64,000 nucleotides of DNA, from contig OY720635.1 in NCBI GenBank assembly GCA_963169105.1, forward strand, positions 126,461,894 to 126,525,893, in the 5' to 3' direction. Numbering within the stretch: the stretch's first letter is position 1; the number at the start of each line of letters is the position of its first letter. A program made the translations under genes and the position numbers. The stretch is from Ceriagrion tenellum. Lineage: Eukaryota; Arthropoda; Insecta; Odonata; Coenagrionidae. The notes under the pieces were generated by a model that was not told where the DNA came from, did no database searches, and worked only from the letters and a program-made list of their open reading frames with translations. This document shows, piece after piece, positions 57,391 to 64,000 of this stretch.

Positions 57391-58578
57391 ATCAATGAGC
57401 ACTCTCAGGAGTAACAGGAAAAGTATTTTACACCGCGCCCGCCGCTCGATTTGTGTTCCCCTTCCCTTTGATGGATCGGAAGGAAGGTTTACCACAGCTG
57501 AGAGGGTGGAGGGACGGGAGGAGTGGGCAAAGGAAAGGGTGCAGCGGTGGTGGAGGAAAGGAATCTTCTTTTCCTCCGCGAGAGAGGGGATGGGGTGGAC
57601 ATGCTCGGATGAGAGAGGAGGAAGTTTTGTGGGCTGGAACGTGAAACGGCGGGGGAGAGAGAGAGCGGGGGGGGGGGGCGCAGGGACCATCAAGGCAGAC
57701 ACCTCCAGCTGGACGGCAAAGAGGGAAAGCCTCATTATCTGCGTCCCATCCCACATGGGGGCCGCCTCCTCCTCCTCTCCACCCTCCACCGCCGTAAGAA
57801 AAAGATGCCATCCCTCCCACTCTGGGACCTCCTTCCTTCCTATCTCCCCCATTCCCCTCCTTCCGAAGAGAGAGAGAGAGAAAAAAAATATAAACCTTCC
57901 TTCTTCTTTCAATCCCTCCCCGTCCCAAAGAGCGACCAACTTCACCTCCCAACCCACGCAACGGAAAGAGAAGAAAAAAATGCATACACACACCACACAC
58001 ACATCTTCCACCTTTTTTTCCCTCTCTCATTCCACCACTCTCCCGGCCTTCCTTCTCTTCTTCCACTGATGGCCTCCTCCTCCTCACCACCATTCTCGCC
58101 GCACCGGCCCATCTCCCTCTACTTCGCCCTCACTCTCTCATCTGGCGTGCCAGGAGTGAGTAAATCCGGGGAAGGGGAGAGGTTGTGGGAAGGGGATCGG
58201 GGTCTCTCCTCTCTTCCTCCCCTTGGATGGGGATAGCTCCGAAATATCTCTTTCTCTTCCCCCGGGGCCGGGCTTCTTCTCTCCGACAGAGGCGACGCGG
58301 CGAGCACGCGCGTCGGCCCCAGGGCGGGCTGAGAGTCGCCGCCCGGCGGCGCCGGTGTCTCATTGCGGGGAAAATAATTCCAGGAAGGCCCCTTCTATTC
58401 AAGGAGGAGACTCCTCCAAATATTCAAGCCTTGACGATGTCGGAATTCAGGCGCCATCGCCTCGAAAAAAATTCAAATGCAATGCGTATATACATTCCTG
58501 GTGGCTCGACATTTAATTAGGTCGACACTCCCTGAAGGTTGACGGAAGTCGTGGTATGGAAGGTCTGGACATGATACT
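57391..58578. other. GC/CpG-rich patch, candidate host regulatory or first-exon DNA
   Basis: The most GC-rich part of the window. It has a G run at 57,667-57,678, AG repeats near 57,656 and 57,868, and a dense CpG core at about 58,265-58,370 (gacgcggcgagcacgcgcgt). Frames over 200 codons run on both strands at once (57,289-58,093), which points to composition, not coding. A CpG-island-like promoter for a neighbouring gene is conceivable. Nothing in the sequence proves it. Confidence 0.4.
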
Positions 58579-59335
58579 TCATCTACATCTATATCATACT
58601 CGGCAAGTCACCCTAAGGATGTGTGGCAGGGGGTGCTTCTACACCAGGCATGCATGAATTATAAGGCAGAACACCGAAACTATATTGAAACCAGCGTACC
58701 ACACATGCAACGCGCCCATTAAAATCTACTAACCAAGAAACATTCTATCGTCAATCGTTCCAACATGCAAGGGATACAACGAGTTCTACTACAGATTCTA
58801 AATATCATGCATAAATATGAACATCAATATTTATATCATGCATAAAGAAGAACGTAGAAAATATAAAGAAAAAGATCTACAGACTAGCTAATGTCACCAT
58901 TTTCACTATTCTTGACGACGATCACAGCTGTTATGGTCCCGAATGGTACGCGGAGAAAATGACATTTTAAAGCTATTGGTTCTACAATATATCTCTCTAA
59001 TTTTATTAGCGCGATCTAATCTGCCATGGTACGAGGGGGTTAATAGTATAATTTTTACGTCGTCAAAGACATTTTTTCCAGAAATTTAGCTAAGAGATTA
59101 AGCCAATAATTTAATCTACGCTGTGATAGCGATTCCCATCCCAGTTCTTCTCACAATCCAGACACATTAGTAAACTTATCATAGTATCGTTTTACAAAGC
59201 TCGTACATAATACAGCATTTTGTATGTAAGTACATCGTTTATCTAGCTCCACTTCGCTGCACGCGATCTAATTCCGATATCAACCCCGCTTCATAAGGCT
59301 CCCATACACTGGCAGCATTCTCCAAATGAGGCTTC
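58579..59335 (-). mobile_element. 5'-truncated LINE, lineage C, copy 1
   Basis: Antisense. The 3' end catctacatctatatcatac and 'ggatgtgtggcagggggtgc' match the shared LINE tail. Further in, 'gacattttaaagctattggt', 'attcccatcccagttcttct' and 'ggctcccatacactggcagc' line up with lineage A but are much more divergent. Homology stops at 'ccaaatgaggc' (59,335). The untranslated region is unlike A and B apart from the last 60 bp. Confidence 0.8.
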
Positions 59336-59396
59336 CAGATAACTTCTGGTCGATATTCTAGATAACTTCTATTCCAGATAACTTCTGGTGGATATA
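59334..59396 (+). repeat. Short degenerate tandem repeat
   Basis: Three imperfect units around AGATAACTTCTGG / AGATAACTTCTATT at about 59,337, 59,361 and 59,376, directly at the LINE truncation point. Confidence 0.6.
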
Positions 59397-59975
59397 AGAG
59401 GTGGGCTGACTCTATCTACTGAGGAAGACTACTACGACTACTATCTACACGGAAATACTGTGCAAACCACTTCCGGGTAGTATGACACGAAATGATTCCT
59501 CATCATGAATGCAATACTCGTGCCAGTTCAAGGTCAAACCATGTACACTCTTTTCAATAAACTTCAACCAAAAGCAGTTACGAGGGCAATCCTTAAACAA
59601 ACCAGAAACTAGGAGAGGGTTACGTCAGCTAGCATTCTGATATGCTTTAAGAAGGCAAAAACATAATCACTGATTAGAACTAACAATCTAACTAATTCAT
59701 GCATACTACGAGATCCATATTAGTATTTATGCAAATATTCACGCATAAAAGAAAATCATGCGTGGTTCCCCGAGCTGGGAGAGGTGTTAGGAATGGAATG
59801 ATGATAAGTTAATAACCACAAGCGCCGTCTCATCTTCATTCCACGACAGCCATCCTGACATGCAAATATAATTAAAAAGTCACAGGCCCATAAATATTAA
59901 ATAATTTAGCATCCCATGTAGATATTAAAAAAATGAAAAAATTATGTGGAAAGCACAAAAACAAGACAATCCATT
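59397..59975. other. No gene seen
   Basis: No supported feature. Confidence 0.5.
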
Positions 59976-60413
59976 TGATAAATTTCTCTCGGGCTTCACA
60001 CCGGTTTAAATAAGTTGATGCTGCCGACGTTTCGGGCAACGACTCGTCACTCATCCTCAAGGCAATAATGTCGCTAGATTTCGAATTACCGCTGGCTTAT
60101 ATAGCCTTAGGTAAGTCACTCCTGATAGGCCGGAGGCGGATTGTTGGCTCCGGAGACCGTTGGGATAAAGAGACAGAGATATTGCATCTTTAATTCTTCT
60201 TTAAATGGAGTTCCAACTCGGGCTGTTGTTATACCCTGTATCACGATTGATATTTTTATCTTCCACTTTAATTTCAATCGCCTCCTTGGTGAGTCTATCC
60301 CAAAAGTTTCCTGTACGCAAAAGATGTATCGTCTTGTCCCACAAGATCCGATGGTCTAAATTAATGCTGTGGTCCACAACTATTGTGTGTGAAGCCCGAG
60401 AGAAATTTACCAA
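59976..60413 (-). mobile_element. Penelope-like element 3' fragment with inverted terminal sequence (H8)
   Basis: The ends 59,976-60,004 and 60,385-60,413 are inverted copies of TTTGATAAATTTCTCTCGGG then CTTCACAC, about 27 of 29 identical. Between them, on the minus strand, lies the C-terminus of a Penelope-like protein (separate entry). Downstream of its stop, at 60,061-60,026 (minus), is CTTGAGGATGAG - GACGAGTCGTT - CCCGAAACGTC, the same motif that marks the foldbacks H1, H6 and H7. Penelope-like elements are known to carry flanking repeats that can be inverted and hammerhead ribozyme motifs in them. Confidence 0.8.
60201..60410 (-). pseudogene. Penelope-like element endonuclease C-terminus
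   Basis: The minus-strand translation from about 60,395 to the stop complement at 60,201 reads 'VVDHSINLDHRILWDKTIHL', 'LRTGNFWDRLTKEAIEIKV' and 'NINRDTGYNNSPSWNSI', stop. This is the characteristic end of Penelope-like element proteins: 'AEH----HRI-W', 'R---W-RL--EAIEI', then 'NRD-GY-LS--W', which lies in the GIY-YIG endonuclease region. The GIY-YIG catalytic motif itself and the reverse transcriptase are missing. The frame continues upstream into unrelated LINE sequence, so the apparent 113-codon frame is a fusion by insertion. Confidence 0.85.
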
Positions 60414-60479
60414 ATCTATTCGCCGGGATAGACTATCCATCTTCAACATTAACATTATTATAGACATGGACCATTGCTT

Positions 60480-60790
60480 ACGGTTGCCCCTAATCGTGTG
60501 AGTAAAAAACTGAGCTTCATACCGGTCAGTCCCGCAATCCATCCCACTGATTTTATGCCTTTGTACGACCCCATATTCGTGGCATATATTTTATAAATTT
60601 TTCTTTACAACTTCGGAGAAGTAACATACCTCCAATTAACTCGGGAGTCATAGCCCGTACTTTGATAGCACACTGATAGCACACTGATAGCTATTCCAAT
60701 CCTAAATTCTCTTAAAAACTTCGTCGCACTCATAGTCTTGTCATATTATTTTTTTTACAAACTTGACTGATCGTCATTGCGTGTAATCTC
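60480..60790 (-). mobile_element. LINE lineage C-like fragment, copy 2
   Basis: The minus strand encodes 'MDCGTDRYEAQFFTHTIRGN', matching 'IDCRTDRFKMSFFPRTIREN' of lineage A. Further upstream, positions 60,690-60,770 (ctattccaatcctaaattct, 'gtcttgtcatatta') correspond to the lineage A segment encoding 'LIEELGWELL' and 'RYDNCIS'. Very divergent, and cut on its left side by the Penelope-like fragment. Confidence 0.65.
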
Positions 60791-63700
60791 ATTCCAATAA
60801 GATGAATGTTTGAACAAAAAGCAGACCATTAAAACCTACTTCAACTTGTAAAACACTACAGAGTAGCAATTACAGGCAAGCTACCATGAGAATCTAAGTG
60901 AATCTCCACATCCCACCAAAAAATTCAGATTTCTTCGTCCGATTTCGCTATCCAGCTTAGCGTAGGCACCTCTATCTTCTCTTTACATCAACCAAAAACA
61001 GCAATTATTCTCCTAATCTCCTCTTACTTACACTCCTACGAAGTGCATGAATGGAAGTATTCGTACAACCCACAAAAACGTTTTCCATAGTGCTACATAT
61101 TACAACGCCTAAGTGTCACTATTGGTTTCAATTGCTCGTTGTTATAGTATCCTAAAAGGATGTGCACATCGGTGACAAATCAAATTATCAAAACAAATAA
61201 TTAAGTACAGTAAACAATGAGCAGTAATAAAGAACTAGCTATTAAAAAGAGTTGAAGGGTTTCGCGAAGAACATTTCCAACTCGTCAAGGACACAGGTTA
61301 AAACTTTTGGAATGTTAATGCGACTTTAATGCTTCACTCTGGCAAAAAACAGTTGATGCATATTAAATTTAAACGTCCTATTTGGGGAACTTCGGCTTTT
61401 GGGGACGCCTTAATCTCTCGAGCTCAATTAGTAGCGCAATTAAAGAAATTTATTTCCAGGAGTTCAAGAAACATGCAAATGGGGTCAGTCCCAGTCAGAC
61501 GAAGATCATTAATTCGCCATTTTCCCGGTAAAACACATTAGCTCCATTGTGCCGAGAAAATCTGCGTTCATCATCATTAAGTCCTTTCACAAAAGTGAGT
61601 GGACACACGAAATAATTTCGGTGCCAGACTCTTTTAACTGTGCACGGCATTAGTCCGACGTCGGGAAAGAAGGCTGACCATCTCCGCACACACACACTCA
61701 TAACGTTTTTCTTGACGCGGACACAAAAAAATACCAAACGAAAGGACGAAAATGAGCAATTGAAACCGAAATTGCCACGGAAATAAACCTCAGCTCCCAG
61801 ACAAATTCCACCATCACCACCACTTCTCAATCTTCAGACGAGCGACGCTCGCAAGGGTGGGAGACTACGGGAAAGAGAGGCAGAACCCTACAGCCTCATT
61901 TACCAAAAGGACAGGAAGCAAAGCAAATTTCATAATATCATGCATGGTTAATATATAAAAGTCACCGTCGTAATGCGCCTAACGGTCGGTCATCCAGACC
62001 GCATCGCGAGATGAAAAATTCCAGTTAGCGTCCACAAGAGCAGATCTAAATCTCCCGACGTTGAGGTAATTTCCGCGCATTATATATATATATATATATG
62101 TTATTTTTTCCCCTCTCTCGGAGAATCCGCAGAGGAAGGAAACCAAAAAATTCACCTCACCTTTCTCTCGGCGACAAAATGAATCCATCCATTCGCTTCT
62201 GACTCGAGCAGAAAAAAACTGGAAGGAGAGAAAACAGGGCGAAGGATAAAGGGAGATTGAGGATGCAACACGAAAAACGTTAGCGGTGGGGCGGCTAACG
62301 ACCCAGGAAGCTCATCGATGGAAATATATATATTTAAGAGCTCTGCCGAGAATTTCTCCGACCCCGAAGGAGAATTTTACAAACACGAGCCCCCCAAGCC
62401 GCGGAGACCGCGCGGTTTTGCTCCCAAGCGATGAGTGCCCACGTTAAAGAAAAACTAACAATGTTCCCCGCAGATTGGACACGGCTGATCGAAGCCTTCC
62501 TGCCCTCATCGGCACAAAACATCGCTGAATATTCAATATGTTACAGGGACAATCAGCGGTAATGACTCCTCGGCATCTGTTTTAAAATGTACCGAGGAAT
62601 GCAAATGGGGTTCCTGTGTGGGTACCTACATCTTCCGCGGGGATCGTGAAGTCTGATTCAATCTAATTTGGACTTCCAACTGATTGTAAAACTTAAAAGA
62701 CTGCTGCATTCACTTGTAGCAGTCTCCTCAAGCAGTTCCGAGTTAGCAAAAAGCTTTAGGTTCCGAGTGAATGCTGATGCCATCTTGTGTAAGGAAAATG
62801 AATTCATTTTGAGTACACGGTGTGTTCCGCTAAATTCAATTATGCAGTAAATCCATAAAGACTAACTGGTCGCATGATACTAAGGGACTAGTTAAGATTC
62901 AATGGAATTTCGTGACACTTATTGGCCTCGACAAAAAAAGAGCTATCAGTGCATATGTATTTCTGATAAAATTAAAAGAATTTGCTCTTAAAATATGAAT
63001 TCGGGCGTTAAACTTATTCATGTGAACAATTTCTACCCTACCGTAACCTGAAAGCCGTTTTAACCTTCAAAATTTTAGGGAAATCACAGATCCGTTAAAG
63101 ATAAATATTTATCATTGAAATAATAAGGAAAAAACACCATTAATGATTTTCTAAATACGTTCAGCAAAAGAATGTCGCAAAATTCGTGTAGTTCTCAATC
63201 CCCGACAAAACTTACGATTGATATTGAGGGAACAAAATACTTGATACTATCTTTAGTTTTACAGATGAATTAAACGAAGAAAAATGTTATACACATATTG
63301 CACATGAAAAATAAGAACTCTATTACATGAAATTTTAGTGGATGCAAAAATGAACAAAATTCATAACTTTCATGGAATTACGTTCCACGAAATTAAGTGG
63401 CAGCTTTGGGGTCCTTCGATGACTAGATAATTCACCGCAGTAATTCTATGGGTGGGCGTGGAATGCTAGACGAAGTCTCAGACGACCTCTTCTCCATTAA
63501 AAGGCGTCAAAGTTTCCGCCAGGACGGTTTTCCAGCCCCGCTGATGCTTTCCTTCACGCCCGTTTCTAGATAAATTGATCCCATAAAAGAACCCGCGCAA
63601 GAGATCAAGGCATTAAAGGGAGCCGATCGCTTACTTTACATCCGATGCTTTCCTCATCACGGGAAATTTTTATCGAAGCTCGGTCCCCTTGGGCTCTTAA

Positions 63701-64000
63701 ATCGCCACACCCGTCAGCCGCCGACCGATGGCGAAATCGAGGGAGTAGAAAAACCCCTGTGGATCGCTCGAGAGCCCGACCGAGCTACAAGAAAGAAAGA
63801 GAAAAAAACGGCCATATGAGGGAAGGTCCGGCGCGGGCAGTAAACACCGCTCGAATGTTCCTTGGACCCAATCTGGGGGTAATTATGAGCGCACACGAGT
63901 CTCATTCGGAAGGGAGCCACCCCGCTTCAGCGGGATGCCGCATAATTTACCTCCGGAGCCCACATAACAGACCGACCGCTACGATCGTTGAAGTCTCCAA
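60791..64000. other. No gene seen; (AT)n at 62,079-62,099
   Basis: About 3.2 kb without a supported gene. It contains an AT dinucleotide run at 62,079-62,099 and a small perfect hairpin CGTTAGC/GCTAACG at 62,278-62,300. GC content rises slightly at the right edge (63,480-64,000). The short frames there show no motif. Confidence 0.45.

Noticed and set aside
57289..58093. Open frames of 220-241 codons on both strands
   Set aside because: They overlap on opposite strands in GC-rich, low-complexity DNA with proline/glycine/arginine/serine runs and no domain. This is expected from few AT-rich stop codons, not coding.
59976..60542. A single 113-codon gene on the minus strand
   Set aside because: Its first 20 residues are LINE lineage C and the last 60 are Penelope-like; the frame is an accidental fusion at an insertion point.

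Overview
This 64 kb window is animal nuclear DNA and most resembles an arthropod (possibly a hemimetabolous insect) genome: AT-rich sequence with scattered GC/CpG-richer patches, long non-coding stretches, and many decayed transposable elements. I found no host protein-coding gene, rRNA or functional tRNA I could defend. No operon-like packing or long uninterrupted reading frame is present. The longest frames belong either to retroelement relics or to low-complexity GC-rich DNA. The taxonomic placement is an inference from repeat types and is weak.

The recognisable content is mobile DNA. (1) At least three related lineages (called A, B, C here) of a CR1/Jockey-type non-LTR retrotransposon lie at 1.8, 3.2, 20, 23.6, 36, 39-40, 46.9, 53.6-56.3, 58.6 and 60.5 kb. 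Nearly all are 5'-truncated and keep only the C-terminus of the reverse transcriptase protein and a 3' tail ending in GTAGAT-type repeats. The copy at 53.6-56.3 kb still shows endonuclease, linker, reverse transcriptase and C-terminal regions in order. (2) A second set of LINE 3' ends, with a protein C-terminus of the 'LYGSE-W' type, occurs at 0-0.4, 5.0, 9.4-10.0, 15.3-15.8, 21.6, 34.6, 44.7, 47.5 and 53.1 kb. (3) One mariner with both terminal repeats and TA flanks lies at 50,880-51,828 but is internally deleted. (4) A roughly 550 bp non-autonomous TIR family flanked by TTAA, which suggests piggyBac mobilisation, is present at 6.9, 18.5, 26.2 and 42.6 kb with a partial copy at 33.7 kb. (5) Several tRNA-headed SINEs occur, two of them as head-to-head or tail-to-tail inverted pairs. 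(6) Compact foldback elements lie at 5.3, 8.4, 11.7, 16.9, 29.4, 43.6 and 57.0 kb.

The most interesting theme is item 6. Several foldbacks carry, in one or both arms, a motif with the layout of a hammerhead ribozyme core: CTGA-purine-GA, a short stem, then GAAAC followed by GTC. The same motif sits beside a real Penelope-like element C-terminus (GIY-YIG endonuclease end) at 59,976-60,413, flanked by inverted copies of a terminal sequence. My reading is that these foldbacks are inverted pairs of Penelope terminal repeats that have lost the coding part. One pair (16,852-17,063) has arms that look identical over 75 bp, implying a recent origin or ongoing homogenisation.

GC-richer, CpG-containing patches at about 7.6-8.1, 13.8-14.3, 28.5-29.2, 32.8-33.6 and 57.4-58.4 kb could be promoters or first exons of host genes, but nothing in them can be named. 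The window reads as an intergenic region or large intron colonised by transposons.
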